From JAEUMY01 sp031394355 (GTDB taxonomy: Bacteria; Pseudomonadota; Gammaproteobacteria; Burkholderiales; Usitatibacteraceae): a stretch of 64,000 nucleotides of DNA. The notes under the pieces were generated by a model. That model saw only the letters and a list, made by a program, of their open reading frames with translations, ran no database searches and was not told the origin of the DNA. Where the stretch lies: assembly GCA_031394355.1 (NCBI GenBank), contig JANNSU010000054.1:62001-126000 (forward strand), in the 5' to 3' direction. The position numbers were made by a program, and so were the translations under genes. Shown here one piece after another: positions 19,298 through 28,008 of this stretch (position 1 is its first letter; each line of letters opens with the position of its first letter).

Positions 19298-20464
19298 TTA
19301 CTCCGCCAACTGCCGCGCAATCAACATGCGCTGGATCTCGCTGGTGCCCTCGTAAATCTGGGTGATGCGCGCATCGCGGTAGTAGCGTTCCACCGGGTAG
19401 TCCTGCAGGTAGCCATAGCCTCCGTGGATCTGGATGGCTTTTGTGCACACCTCTTCAGCCAGCTCCGATGCATACAGCTTCGCTTGCGACGCTTCCGAAA
19501 GGCAGGGAATGCCCTCTGTGCGCAGCCGTGCTGCGTGCAGGATGAGCAGGCGCGATGCGTTGATGCGCGTGTGCATGTCGGCCAGCATGTTGGCGATGGA
19601 CTGGTGCTCCACCAGCTTCTTGCTGAACTGCGTGCGGTCCTTGGCGTAGGCCAGGGCGGCTTCGAACGCGGCGCGCGCGATGCCCAACGCCTGCGCTGCG
19701 ATACCGACGCGGCCACCTTCCAGGTTCGAGAGCGCAATCGCAAGGCCCTTGCCGCGCGGGCCGAGCAGGTTTTCTTCGGGAATCGCGCAGTCTTCAAGGA
19801 TGATGGCGCAGGTGTCGGAGGCGCGGATGCCGAGCTTCTTCTCTGGGGGCTGCACGTTGAAGCCGGGCGTGTCAGTGGGCACGATGAAGGCGGAGAGACC
19901 TTTCTTGCCCAGGTCCGGATCGGTCACGGCGAACACGATGGCCATGGCCGCGCGTTTGCCGTTGGTGATGAACTGCTTGGAACCATTCAGCACCCACTGC
20001 TTTTTCCCATCCACGTCCTTCAGAACAGCGCGGGTCTTCAGGTTATTGGCTTCTGAGCCGGCCTGCGGTTCGGTGAGGCAGAAGCAGCCGATCTTCTTGC
20101 CCGCCGCAAGATCAGGCAGCCAGAACTTCTTCTGTTCGTCCGTGCCCCACGTCAGGATAGGACCGCAGCCCACCGAGTTATGCACGGACATCAATGTCGA
20201 CGTCGAGGCATCGCCCGCGGCAATCTCTTCAATCGCCAGCGCATAGGCGGTGTAGTCGGAATACGTGCCACCCCATTCCTCAGGCACCACCATACCGAGC
20301 AAACCCAGCTCGCCCATCTGGGCGACTGCACTGTCAGCGATCCAGCAATCCGCTTCCCAGCGCGCGGCGTTGGGCGCCAGCTCGTTCTGGGCGAACTCAC
20401 GTGCCATATCGCGAATCATGCGCTGTTCGTCAGTGAGGAAATCGTGCGTGGCCTTCATGAGCAT
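19298..20464 (-). CDS. Acyl-CoA dehydrogenase (short/branched-chain, isobutyryl-CoA type)
   Basis: This 388-residue flavoprotein has LGMVVPEEWGGT, CFCLTEPQAGSEANNLKT, and the C-terminal signature YEGTSEIQRMLIARQL, whose glutamate position is typical of short-chain and branched enzymes. Because a separate isovaleryl-CoA dehydrogenase (22983-24149) is present and the other valine genes are nearby, this copy most likely oxidises isobutyryl-CoA or 2-methylbutyryl-CoA. Start set at 20464 (MLMKATHDFL); six bases later is a second ATG. The open frame continues upstream into the SDR gene, which is not credible. Confidence 0.9.
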   Translation of the reverse strand: MLMKATHDFLTDEQRMIRDMAREFAQNELAPNAARWEADCWIADSAVAQMGELGLLGMVVPEEWGGTYSDYTAYALAIEEIAAGDASTSTLMSVHNSVGCGPILTWGTDEQKKFWLPDLAAGKKIGCFCLTEPQAGSEANNLKTRAVLKDVDGKKQWVLNGSKQFITNGKRAAMAIVFAVTDPDLGKKGLSAFIVPTDTPGFNVQPPEKKLGIRASDTCAIILEDCAIPEENLLGPRGKGLAIALSNLEGGRVGIAAQALGIARAAFEAALAYAKDRTQFSKKLVEHQSIANMLADMHTRINASRLLILHAARLRTEGIPCLSEASQAKLYASELAEEVCTKAIQIHGGYGYLQDYPVERYYRDARITQIYEGTSEIQRMLIARQLAE

Positions 20465-20480
20465 GGATGACTTTCGTGAA

Positions 20481-21176
20481 CTACCACGCCAGCTTGTGGC
20501 CGGCGTAGTCGAAGAAAGAACCGTTCTGTTTGGGTGTTGCCTTGGCGATGACTTTGCGAATTCCGGTGACGCTGGTGGCGACATCGATGTCCGCGTCCTT
20601 GCCACCCATGTCAGTACGCACCCAGCCGGGGTGCAAGGTGAGCACTGTAAGACCTTGCGGGCCGAACTCCAATGCTGCGGCCTTTGCCACCGCGTTGACT
20701 GCGGCTTTGCTGGCGCGATAAACAACGCTGCCGCCGTTGGTCATGAGCCCCATTGAACCCATGCGACTGGAAATGAAGATCAGCTTGCCATTGCGTTTCG
20801 CTACCTTTGCCGCAGCGACAGCGGACACGCGTAACGGGCCCAGTACGTTGGCGTGCATGACGTGGTCGAAATCACTTTGGCTCTGGGCATCACCAATCTT
20901 CGAACGTTTGCCGCTGACACCAGCGTTGTAGATGACGATGTCTGCCTTGGCGGCCGCACGGCCAACCGGCGCGGTGGGGGATTTCACCGTGTCAAACAGC
21001 ATCACGCTAGCGCCCAGCGCTTCGAGCTTTTTCATGTCTGCCTTGCGACGTACCGTTGCTGACACGACACATCCGGCCGCCCGGTACTGGCGCACCATCT
21101 CAAAGCCGATGCCACGGGATGCGCCGATGATCAGGACAGACATTGGAACGATAGTGCCGGTTTGCTTCTTGGCCAT
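20481..21176 (-). CDS. Short-chain dehydrogenase/reductase
   Basis: This 231-residue SDR has the nucleotide-binding motif GASRGIGFEMV, the NAG motif in IYNAGVSGKRS, the active-site YRASKAAVNAVAK and the later HPGWVRTDMGG. The GWV-T-MGG end places it with the C-factor-like or carbonyl-reductase-like SDRs. The substrate is unknown. The start may be 21176 or the internal ATG at 21140 (MSVLIIGASRG). It lies 16 bases before the acyl-CoA dehydrogenase, so the two are probably co-transcribed. Confidence 0.85.
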   Translation of the reverse strand: MAKKQTGTIVPMSVLIIGASRGIGFEMVRQYRAAGCVVSATVRRKADMKKLEALGASVMLFDTVKSPTAPVGRAAAKADIVIYNAGVSGKRSKIGDAQSQSDFDHVMHANVLGPLRVSAVAAAKVAKRNGKLIFISSRMGSMGLMTNGGSVVYRASKAAVNAVAKAAALEFGPQGLTVLTLHPGWVRTDMGGKDADIDVATSVTGIRKVIAKATPKQNGSFFDYAGHKLAW

Positions 21177-21205
21177 GTTTTTCTCGCAGTAGTGGGAGAC
21201 GCGTG

Positions 21206-21460
21206 TTACTTCGTTTGCTCGTCGATCTTTTTCTTCGTCTCTTCAGCCTGCTTGTTGGCCTGGTCCACGAGTTCCTTGGCCTTGTCGTGGGCCTGCAATG
21301 TGTTGCCGTAGACAGGATTCTCTCGGCTGGCCTTGGTGGCGGCGTCTTTCTCAGCCTTTACCTGCTCAGACGTTTTGACAGGGGCTTCCTTATTGCCGCA
21401 GGCAGCCATTGTTGTCAGCGCTGCGGACAGTGCGAATATTCGCAGTGCTTTACTTGGCAT
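21206..21460 (-). CDS. Small lipoprotein
   Basis: This 84-residue protein has a lipoprotein signal (MPSKALRIFALSAALTTMAA then C) and a charged, helical remainder rich in Lys, Glu and Ala. Start at 21460 overlaps the end of a similar lipoprotein gene by 11 bases. The palindrome at 21432-21443 is translated as RIFA within the signal peptide. With its neighbour it looks like an old tandem duplication (both have an EQ(V/L)(K/R)AE(K/R) stretch after the lipid cysteine). Function unknown. Confidence 0.75.
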   Translation of the reverse strand: MPSKALRIFALSAALTTMAACGNKEAPVKTSEQVKAEKDAATKASRENPVYGNTLQAHDKAKELVDQANKQAEETKKKIDEQTK

Positions 21461-21725
21461 TCTTTGCCGCCTCTTCCTGCTTCCGCTCGTATTCATCACT
21501 CAGGCGCTTGCGCTCCGCTTCTGCCTTGGCGGCAGCCCGCTCCTGGGTGCCCTGCGCCTTGCCGAACACTTTGTCCGGGTTCTGCATGGCGCGCTCGGTG
21601 CGTTTCTCCTCAAAGGCCTCACGTTCGGCCCGCAGTTGCTCGGGTGTCTTGGCTGGTTCTTTCTTGCTGCAACCTGCCAGGCAGGCCGCAGCAAGCAGGC
21701 ACACTGCTGCGGCCCGGAGGTTCAC
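21450..21725 (-). CDS. Small lipoprotein with coiled-coil tail
   Basis: This 91-residue protein starts with GTG (overlapping the TGA of the thiolase as GTGA) and has the lipobox LAGC after a short hydrophobic signal. The rest is a highly charged helix (EEKRTERAMQNPDKVFGKAQ, RKRLSDEYERKQEEAAK), probably coiled coil. It resembles the downstream 84-residue lipoprotein. Placement inside a catabolic operon is unexpected. Function not recognised. Confidence 0.75.
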   Translation of the reverse strand: MNLRAAAVCLLAAACLAGCSKKEPAKTPEQLRAEREAFEEKRTERAMQNPDKVFGKAQGTQERAAAKAEAERKRLSDEYERKQEEAAKNAK

Positions 21726-22900
21726 AGCATTTCCACCGCAAGCGCCGTCGCCTCGCCACCACCAATGCAGAGCGATGCAATGCCGCGCTTGCCGCCGCGC
21801 GCCTTCAGGGCATGCAGCAGCGTGACGATGAGACGCGCGCCCGATGCGCCGATGGGATGACCCATCGCGCAGGCTCCGCCATTCACATTGACCTTTTCAT
21901 GCGGCAAGCCCAGGTCCTTCATCGCTGCCATGGTCACGACGGCGAATGCCTCGTTGATTTCGTAAAGATCTACATTGTCCGGACCCCAGCCCAGCTTCTT
22001 TTGCAGCTTGTCGATGGCGCCTACCGGTGCGGTCGTGAACCACTCCGGCTCATGCGCGTTGGATGCATAGCCTGCGATGCGGGCGATTGGCTTGATGCCT
22101 TTAGCAGTGGCTTCGCTTTCCTTCATCAGCACCAGCATGGCAGCGCCATCGGAGATGGAGGAGGAAGACGCAGCCGTCACCGTGCCATCCTTGTTGAACG
22201 CGGGTTTGAGCGCGGGAATCTTGTCCGGCTTGCATAGGCCGGGCGGCTCATCGGTATCCAGCACGACATCGCCCGCCTTGCCCTTCACCGTCACGCCGGC
22301 AATCTCGGCCTTGAAGGCACCGCTGGCGACAGCGCCTTGCGCGCGCTTCACTGACTCGGCGGCGAACTTGTCCTGATCTTCGCGCGTGAACCCGTACTTG
22401 GCCGCAGTTGCGTCGGCAAAGATACCCATGGACTTGCCGTCGTAAGCATTTTCCAGTCCATCGAATGCCATGTGATCCAGTGCCTTGATGTGGCCGTAGC
22501 GATAGCCCTGGCGTGCCTTGGGCAACAGATGCGGCGCGTTGGACATGGATTCCATGCCGCCCGCGATGGTCGGCCCGGCTGAGCCTGCGAGGATCTGATC
22601 GGCGGCCATCATCACGGCTTTCATGCCGGAGCCGCACACCTTGTTGATGGTGGTGCAAGTCGTGGACTTGAGCAGGTCTGCACCGAGCACGGCTTGACGC
22701 GCAGGCGCCTGGCCCAATGCAGCCGGGAGCACACAGCCGATGATGGCTTCGGAAATGTCTTCCGCCTTCAGGCCGGATTCGGCGACTGCTGCCTTGATGG
22801 CGATGGAGGCCAGTTGCGGCGAGGACAAGCCGACCAGCTGCCCATTCATGGCACCGATGGGGGTACGTTTTGCTGCGACGATGACGACTGCGTCAGACAT
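21722..22900 (-). CDS. Acetyl-CoA C-acyltransferase (thiolase)
   Basis: This 392-residue thiolase has the nucleophilic cysteine in NKVCGSGMKAV, the C-terminal GGACAMGHPIGASGAR and the final CIGGGEATAL. It either cleaves acetoacetyl-CoA from leucine breakdown or 2-methylacetoacetyl-CoA from isoleucine; it may also run in the biosynthetic direction. Its neighbours liuA and an HSD17B10-like SDR favour a role in branched-chain catabolism. Confidence 0.94.
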   Translation of the reverse strand: MSDAVVIVAAKRTPIGAMNGQLVGLSSPQLASIAIKAAVAESGLKAEDISEAIIGCVLPAALGQAPARQAVLGADLLKSTTCTTINKVCGSGMKAVMMAADQILAGSAGPTIAGGMESMSNAPHLLPKARQGYRYGHIKALDHMAFDGLENAYDGKSMGIFADATAAKYGFTREDQDKFAAESVKRAQGAVASGAFKAEIAGVTVKGKAGDVVLDTDEPPGLCKPDKIPALKPAFNKDGTVTAASSSSISDGAAMLVLMKESEATAKGIKPIARIAGYASNAHEPEWFTTAPVGAIDKLQKKLGWGPDNVDLYEINEAFAVVTMAAMKDLGLPHEKVNVNGGACAMGHPIGASGARLIVTLLHALKARGGKRGIASLCIGGGEATALAVEML

Positions 22901-22964
22901 GTTGTTCTCCGGGGGTCAGGAATACAGGAAAGTCACAAAAGCGGGCAAACATCAAAGCGGCATT

Positions 22965-22976
22965 GCGAATATTCGC
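22965..22976. repeat. GCGAATATTCGC palindrome, intergenic copy
   Basis: An exact copy in the 82-base gap between liuA and the thiolase, seven bases past the liuA stop: TTGCGAATATTCGCAT. Confidence 0.95.
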
Positions 22977-22982
22977 ATCAAG

Positions 22983-24149
22983 TCAGGCCGATTCCTCAAA
23001 CAATTCGCGCCCGATCAGCATGCGCCGAATCTCGTTTGTGCCCGCGCCGATGTCATAAAGCTTGGCATCGCGCAGCAGGCGGCCGGTCGGGTATTCATTG
23101 ATGTAGCCGTTGCCGCCCAGACACTGGATGGCTTCCAACGCCACCTTCACAGCGGATTCGGAGGCATAGAGAATGCAGGCTGACGCATCTTTGCGAGCAG
23201 CGCGGCCGCGACCCATGTCCAGCATCTGCGCCACGCGGTAACTGTAGGCGCGCGACGATTGCAGCGCGACATACATGTCGGCGATTTTGCCTTGCATGAG
23301 CTCAAAGGTGCCGATGGCCTGGCCGAACTGCTTCCTCTCATGCACGTAAGGCAAGACGAAATCCATGGCCGATTGCATGATGCCGATGGGGCCGCCAGAA
23401 AGCACGGTGCGCTCGGTGTCCAGCCCCTTCATCAGCACGCGCGTACCGAGGTTGACCTCGCCCAACACGTTCTCTTCGGGAATCTCGCAGTCCTCGAACA
23501 CCAGCTCGCACGTGTCGGAGCCGCGCATGCCCAGCTTGTCCAGCTTCTGCGCGGTACTGAATCCCGCAAAACCCTTTTCAACGATGAAGGCTGTCATTGC
23601 CTTCGATCCCATTTCCTTCGGTGCGGTGCGCATGTAGACGATCAGCACGTCCGCGTGCGGCCCGTTGGTGATCCACATCTTGTTGCCGTTGGCGATCCAG
23701 CGATCACTCTTCTTCTCCGCGCGGCAGGCCATGGAGCCCACCACGTCGGAACCAGCGCCCGGCTCGCTCATGGCGAGTGCGCCGACAAATTCACCGGAGC
23801 AGAGCTTGGGCAGATATTTCCTGCGTTGCGCGTCGTTGCCGTTGAGGTACAGATTGTTTACGCACAGGTTGGAGTGCGCGCCATATGCCAGTCCCACCGA
23901 AGCAGAGCCGCGCGAGACTTCCTCCATCGCGATGGTGTGGGCAAGATAGCCCATGCCCGTGCCGCCGAATTCCTCGGGCACCGTGATGCCGAGGAGGCCC
24001 AGGTCGCCCAGCTTCTTCCACATGTCCATGGGGAAGGCGTTGTCATGGTCGATCTGCGCGGCGCGGGGTGCCAGCTCATCGTCACAGAGTCGGCGGACGC
24101 TGTCGCGGAGCGCATCGGTGTCGTCCGAAATATGGGTGTCGAAAATCAT
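22983..24149 (-). CDS. liuA: Isovaleryl-CoA dehydrogenase
   Basis: This 388-residue acyl-CoA dehydrogenase has ITVPEEFGGTGMGYLAHT, LCVNNLYLNGNDAQRRKYLP, AMSEPGAGSDVVGSM and the C-terminal signature IGAGTNEIRRMLIGREL. The YGAHSNLCVNN and LGGNGYINEYPTGRLLRDAK segments match isovaleryl-CoA dehydrogenases closely. It catalyses the first committed step of leucine degradation after the branched-chain keto-acid dehydrogenase, passing electrons to ETF. Confidence 0.94.
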   Translation of the reverse strand: MIFDTHISDDTDALRDSVRRLCDDELAPRAAQIDHDNAFPMDMWKKLGDLGLLGITVPEEFGGTGMGYLAHTIAMEEVSRGSASVGLAYGAHSNLCVNNLYLNGNDAQRRKYLPKLCSGEFVGALAMSEPGAGSDVVGSMACRAEKKSDRWIANGNKMWITNGPHADVLIVYMRTAPKEMGSKAMTAFIVEKGFAGFSTAQKLDKLGMRGSDTCELVFEDCEIPEENVLGEVNLGTRVLMKGLDTERTVLSGGPIGIMQSAMDFVLPYVHERKQFGQAIGTFELMQGKIADMYVALQSSRAYSYRVAQMLDMGRGRAARKDASACILYASESAVKVALEAIQCLGGNGYINEYPTGRLLRDAKLYDIGAGTNEIRRMLIGRELFEESA

Positions 24150-24290
24150 GTTGCTCCTCGCGAAACGGTGTTTTGGCTGGCTTCAATCAGCTTGTGGCTG
24201 AGTGCCCTGGTGACCGCTGGTGATCGGCCGCCAAGGGTTGAGCAGTCTTTGCGGCGAATTATCCTCTGGTTCTCCGGCCTTTGCAGTATT

Positions 24291-24302
24291 GCGAATATTC
24301 GC
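24291..24302. repeat. GCGAATATTCGC palindrome, intergenic copy
   Basis: An exact copy (TTGCGAATATTCGCAT) in the gap between liuA and the downstream SDR, 11 bases from a second dispersed hairpin repeat at 24314-24339. Confidence 0.95.
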
Positions 24303-24313
24303 ATGCAAGGACG

Positions 24314-24339
24314 CTGGATCCCGACTTTCGTCGGGATGA
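24314..24339. repeat. Dispersed hairpin repeat CTGGATCCCG...CGGGATGA, copy 1
   Basis: CTGGATCCCGACTTTCGTCGGGATGA: the stem CCCGAC/GTCGGG encloses TTTC. A second copy at 49304-49329 has G-C in place of A-T at one stem position, on both arms. It is of the REP-like type often found in intergenic gaps. Confidence 0.8.
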
Positions 24340-24359
24340 TGGACCACTTCGTCTCGCCG

Positions 24360-25127
24360 TCACTTCGCTCCCATGCGAATGGCGCCATCGAGCCGGATGA
24401 TTTCCCCATTGAGTACTTCGTTCTCCACGATGTGCTTCACCAGCGAGGCATATTCCTCAGGCTTGCCCAGTCGCGAAGGGAAGGGAATCTGCTGCCCGAG
24501 AGAGGTGCGGATATCCTCGCTCATGCCCTGCAGCATGGGCGTATCGAAGATGCCTGGTGCGATGGTCATGACGCGAACGCCGAACTTGGCGAGTTCACGT
24601 GCGATGGGCAGCGTCATGCCATTGACGCCCGCCTTGGATGCCGCATAGGCCGCCTGGCCGATCTGGCCTTCGAATGCCGCGATCGATGCGGTATTGATGA
24701 TGACGCCGCGCTCACCAGAGGGCAGGGCAGGGGCAGTGGACATGGCGTGAGCCGAAAGGCGGATCACGTTGAACGTGCCGATGAGGTTGACCTCCACCAC
24801 GCGGCGGAAATTGGCGATGTTTGCCGGTCCGGCCTTGCCCACGACCCGTTCGCCCGTGGCCACCCCGGCGCAGTTGACCGCACCGTGGATGCCGCCGAAT
24901 CCCTTCACGCAGGCATCCACCGCAGCCTGGACTTGAACTTCGTCCGTGACATTGCACTCTACGTAGCGGGCGACGGACCCAAGTTCAGCAACAAGTCTTT
25001 CGCCCTGTTCGCGGTTGATGTCGGCGATGATGACCTTGCCGCCATTCGCCGCAAACATCCGCGCCGTTGCTGCGCCGAGGCCGGATCCGCCACCGGCTAT
25101 CAAAAATACTTGATCCTTGATCTGCAT
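24360..25127 (-). CDS. 3-hydroxyacyl-CoA dehydrogenase-type SDR
   Basis: This 255-residue SDR has GGGSGLGAATARMFAANGG, CAGVATGERVVGKAG, the active-site stretch YAASKAGVNGMTLPIAREL, and APGIFDTPML. The pattern matches the HSD17B10-like family of 2-methyl-3-hydroxybutyryl-CoA and 3-hydroxyacyl-CoA dehydrogenases. Next to liuA and a thiolase, it probably performs the NAD-dependent step of isoleucine degradation. It is the first gene of the long minus-strand run. Confidence 0.9.
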   Translation of the reverse strand: MQIKDQVFLIAGGGSGLGAATARMFAANGGKVIIADINREQGERLVAELGSVARYVECNVTDEVQVQAAVDACVKGFGGIHGAVNCAGVATGERVVGKAGPANIANFRRVVEVNLIGTFNVIRLSAHAMSTAPALPSGERGVIINTASIAAFEGQIGQAAYAASKAGVNGMTLPIARELAKFGVRVMTIAPGIFDTPMLQGMSEDIRTSLGQQIPFPSRLGKPEEYASLVKHIVENEVLNGEIIRLDGAIRMGAK

Positions 25128-25199
25128 GAGACACCCTGAAAAGTCGTGAAGGCGCGATTATAGTGGTCTCAAACCCCGACTGACCCTTGGAGCGACAAC

Positions 25200-25634
25200 A
25201 TGAAGAGAATACTTTCCGTACTGCTCGCAGCCAGCTCACTGGCCGCATGCGCCAATCAACCGAGCGGTATCCAGACCCCGGCATTTGATTCCGCTTCGCT
25301 GGTTGGTTCGGCGTGGGCTGACCCCGCGGGTAGCGGGGGCAATCAGCCCCGCCTTCAGTTCATTACCTCTGTATCGGTCAACGGGACGGGTGGCTGCAAT
25401 ACATTCTCGGGGAAGGTGGAGCTCTCTGGCAGCCGCATTCTGCTTGGCCCGCTGGTTTCTTCCAAGCGCATGTGCATCGGTCCGCCGCAGCATGTGGAAG
25501 ACGTCTTCTTCCGGGCGCTGGACAATGCACGCAGCGTCCGCATCGACGACGGGCAACTCGTGCTGGCCGACGGAACGGGCAAGGAACTGATCCGGCTGAA
25601 TCGTGCGTCCAATGCGGCATCCGCCCGGCCATGA
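25200..25634 (+). CDS. META domain lipoprotein
   Basis: This 144-residue protein has a lipoprotein signal (ILSVLLAASSLAAC) and a META-like core: LVGSAWADPAGSGGNQPRLQ, then VSVNGTGGCNTFSGKVELSG, then LVSSKRMCIGPPQHVEDVFF. These match the HslJ/META pattern of a small beta-barrel with two cysteines (GGCN, MCIG). Function poorly known; some are linked to heat or antibiotic tolerance. Its stop overlaps the next start (ATGA). Confidence 0.85.
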   Translation: MKRILSVLLAASSLAACANQPSGIQTPAFDSASLVGSAWADPAGSGGNQPRLQFITSVSVNGTGGCNTFSGKVELSGSRILLGPLVSSKRMCIGPPQHVEDVFFRALDNARSVRIDDGQLVLADGTGKELIRLNRASNAASARP

Positions 25635-25822
25635 GTGTTGTACCGCTAGAGCCAGGGGATCGTGTGCGGCACCTTAAGACCGGTGGAACGTACGCCGTGC
25701 TGATGCATGCACTGCTTGAAGCGACCCGGGAGCCCGCCGTGGTCTATCGGTCCGATGAGACAGGCCAGGTCTGGGTGCGCATTGCCGCGGAAATGCATGA
25801 CGGCCGCTTTGTGAAAATTTGA
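25631..25822 (+). CDS. DUF1653-like small protein
   Basis: This 63-residue protein starts at the ATG overlapping the META gene stop. It reads GDRVRHLKTGGTYAVLMHA then EPAVVYRSDETGQVWVR and ends FVKI; the RHxKTGxxY...VVYRS pattern matches DUF1653 proteins. No catalytic residues are known for the family. Translational coupling suggests the pair is made together. Confidence 0.8.
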   Translation: MSVVPLEPGDRVRHLKTGGTYAVLMHALLEATREPAVVYRSDETGQVWVRIAAEMHDGRFVKI

Positions 25823-25927
25823 CGGCGCGACTCGGCTGCGGACAACCTCTGCGCGTTAGGCAAAGATGATTCTTCGGCACCCGCCTCTATTTGACAGGTG
25901 TTCACCAAGTCTCCTGACTTCATATTG

Positions 25928-27115
25928 TCAGTTGGCAAAGCGTCGCAGCCAGTCCCGCTTGGCACTGTAGCGCTGCTGGTCCAGCGCCGTGCCGCTTTTC
26001 TCCAACGCCAAGTCAAGCTCGGTTTTCGCGCGCTGTACTTCGCCCAGGCCGAGATAGGCAGCGGCCAGTCCAAGGTGGATCTCCGCATACTGACCATTGC
26101 GTCGCAGTGCCTCGCGGAACCCGTCACGCGCCTGCGAATATTCGCTTCGCAGAAGGGCGGCTTTGGCGAGTCTGAAGTGATGAAACGGCGGCTCCGGTTG
26201 CACCTGCTTCAATCTGGCTGTCACGATGTCGGCCTCGGCAGTCCGCCCTGATTGTTGCAGCAGCGCAGAGAGATTGGATAACGCACGGGTGTTGTCCGGC
26301 TCCAGCGAAAGCGAGTGGCGCAACACAGCCTCGGCCGCAACCGGCACGCCAATGCGCTGATAGATCACGCCCAGCGCATTGTAAGGCGCGGCATACGTGG
26401 GATCGGCAATCACGGCATCCCGTGCGTGCCAGTACGCCTCCCGCCAGTCGTGAGCGACCAGCAGTTCGGCGGCGCGGTTGTTGTGATACATGGCGATTAT
26501 TCGTGCCTCAGAGACAATTCGGGCGCGTTGTCCCTGCAAGAGCTGTCGCGGCAGAAAATCCACCACCAGTTCCGAATTGTGTCCGCCGATCACTTTTCGA
26601 TTCATGTCGCGGCGGCCCAGGGTGAGGTTTACATGACCGGCGGCGATGACGAAGCCGCGATCCTGCGTCCAGAGCTCTTCGCTCAACACCTCCCGGTACT
26701 CGACGGGGAGCCCGATTTCGCGAGCCAACGCGGCGGTCATGATCGCGAGCGACAGGCAGTTTCCTGCCCGTGCCTCGAAGGCCTCTGCAGCAACCCGTGT
26801 CTTGCTTGACTCATATTCCAGGATGAGCTTGCCGCCGCCATACAGTGAATTGATGAGGCCCTCCACCTTGCCATCGGACTGGCTGGCACGCCTGACCTCG
26901 CCACCAAGAAACTGACGCATGGACGGGCTCAGGGCGAAGATGTCAGGGGAGGGTGCGGTGCGCGGCAGGAAGTCGCTGTCACGCAGGAGCGTCGCATCAA
27001 CCGTCACAGCGTCGGTCGCGCGCGGACCGGCTGCACATCCGGACAGGGCCAATAGGGCAAACAGAGCCAACAAGGCAAAAAAGTCCAGGACAGCCAAAGT
27101 TCGAAATTTGATGTG
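25928..27115 (-). CDS. Lipoprotein with transglutaminase-like and TPR domains
   Basis: This 395-residue protein has a lipobox (ALLALSGC) after a hydrophobic signal and starts at 27115 behind GAGGAG. Residues about 80-180 contain a transglutaminase-like core: the cysteine in FEARAGNCLSLAIMTAALAR and a histidine in FVIAAGHVNLTLG. The second half has several tetratricopeptide-like repeats (AYWHARDAVIADPTYAAPYN; EAVLRHSLSLEPDNTRALSN; ARDGFREALRRNGQYAEIH). It is presumably periplasmic and membrane anchored, and may process or scaffold proteins; substrate unknown. Confidence 0.85.
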   Translation of the reverse strand, partial: HIKFRTLAVLDFFALLALFALLALSGCAAGPRATDAVTVDATLLRDSDFLPRTAPSPDIFALSPSMRQFLGGEVRRASQSDGKVEGLINSLYGGGKLILEYESSKTRVAAEAFEARAGNCLSLAIMTAALAREIGLPVEYREVLSEELWTQDRGFVIAAGHVNLTLGRRDMNRKVIGGHNSELVVDFLPRQLLQGQRARIVSEARIIAMYHNNRAAELLVAHDWREAYWHARDAVIADPTYAAPYNALGVIYQRIGVPVAAEAVLRHSLSLEPDNTRALSNLSALLQQSGRTAEADIVTARLKQVQPEPPFHHFRLAKAALLRSEYSQARDGFREALRRNGQYAEIHLGLAAAYLGLGEVQRAKTELDLALEKSGTALDQQRYSAKRDWLRRFAN

Positions 27116-27138
27116 CATGCTATCTCCTCTGTCTCGAC

Positions 27139-28008
27139 TCATTGTGCGTCGGGTGCATGGGTGACTGGAAGCACTTGCAGTGGTAGGCCATGTTGCAGTG
27201 CGAAGCTGCGCCAGTATTCATCATCGTGGCGCAACAAGGCTCTGGCGATGGCATCCCGCGCGGGCTCCGCGATACCCAGCGCGGCAGTCAGCGCTTGCAG
27301 GAATCGGGGTTCCAGTGCCGCGAGCGCCACCCAGCCATTTGCGGATCGGTAGAGCTGATAACCGGGGTGGGCACCGGCTAGCAACCCACCAGGATGAGTC
27401 AGACCAAACCGGAATGGCCCGGCCAGTACTTCCGCAGCATCTGCCAAGGCCACCTGGGAATATTCACCCGCACCCGTGTGCTCCGCCCGCCGCAACAACA
27501 GCAGCGCGGCGCTGACGGCCCGCTCTGCACCAAGCAGATCGGCCATGAGTGTGGGCGGCAGAGCGGGTGGCTGAAGCAGCCCTGCCTGCGCAAGATAGGT
27601 CAGGTCATGACCCGGCACATCCTCGTCGGGCGGCGCGTATCCCACGATGGCGAGCTGGCAGAGGTGAGGCCAGAGCCTGCGAATATTCGCAAAGTCGAGA
27701 CCGAGCCTCTTCAATGAAGCCGGGCGCTGTGCGGTCACCATTAGATGGGCGTTGTCCAGCAGGCCAGACAACGCGTTCAGGCCACCATCGGTCTTGAGAT
27801 CCAATGTTCGAACATCGAGACCTTCGTGAAGGGCACGGTAGTAGTCGCGCGCGTAGGCGCGCAATGGGTCACCCTCTGGCGATTCCACCTTGATGACTTC
27901 TGCCCCCCAGTCCGCCAATCGACGTATGCAAACCGGGCCCGGCAGGTTCTGTGCCAACGTGACAATGCGAAGACTATCGAGAGGTGGGCTACCATCGGGG
28001 GGATGCAT
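27139..28008 (-). CDS. CaiB/BaiF (family III) CoA-transferase, short form
   Basis: This 289-residue protein has the family III N-terminus (LRIVTLAQNLPGPVCIRRLADWGAEVIKVE), the catalytic aspartate region PGHDLTYLAQAG and HPGYQLYRSANGWVALAAL. It is about 100 residues shorter than usual, close to the shorter racemase-like members. Substrate unknown. Its ATG is one half of an ATGCAT whose other half starts the divergent MBL-fold gene. Confidence 0.85.
   Translation of the reverse strand: MHPPDGSPPLDSLRIVTLAQNLPGPVCIRRLADWGAEVIKVESPEGDPLRAYARDYYRALHEGLDVRTLDLKTDGGLNALSGLLDNAHLMVTAQRPASLKRLGLDFANIRRLWPHLCQLAIVGYAPPDEDVPGHDLTYLAQAGLLQPPALPPTLMADLLGAERAVSAALLLLRRAEHTGAGEYSQVALADAAEVLAGPFRFGLTHPGGLLAGAHPGYQLYRSANGWVALAALEPRFLQALTAALGIAEPARDAIARALLRHDDEYWRSFALQHGLPLQVLPVTHAPDAQ

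Noticed and set aside
23259..25139. A 626-codon open frame on the plus strand
   Set aside because: It is antisense to liuA and the HSD17B10-like SDR, both of which have clear family motifs; the plus-strand product shows no domain.
27468..27480. GGGAATATTCACCC as a palindrome copy
   Set aside because: Shares only the GAATATTC core, which is expected at random; flanks do not match.
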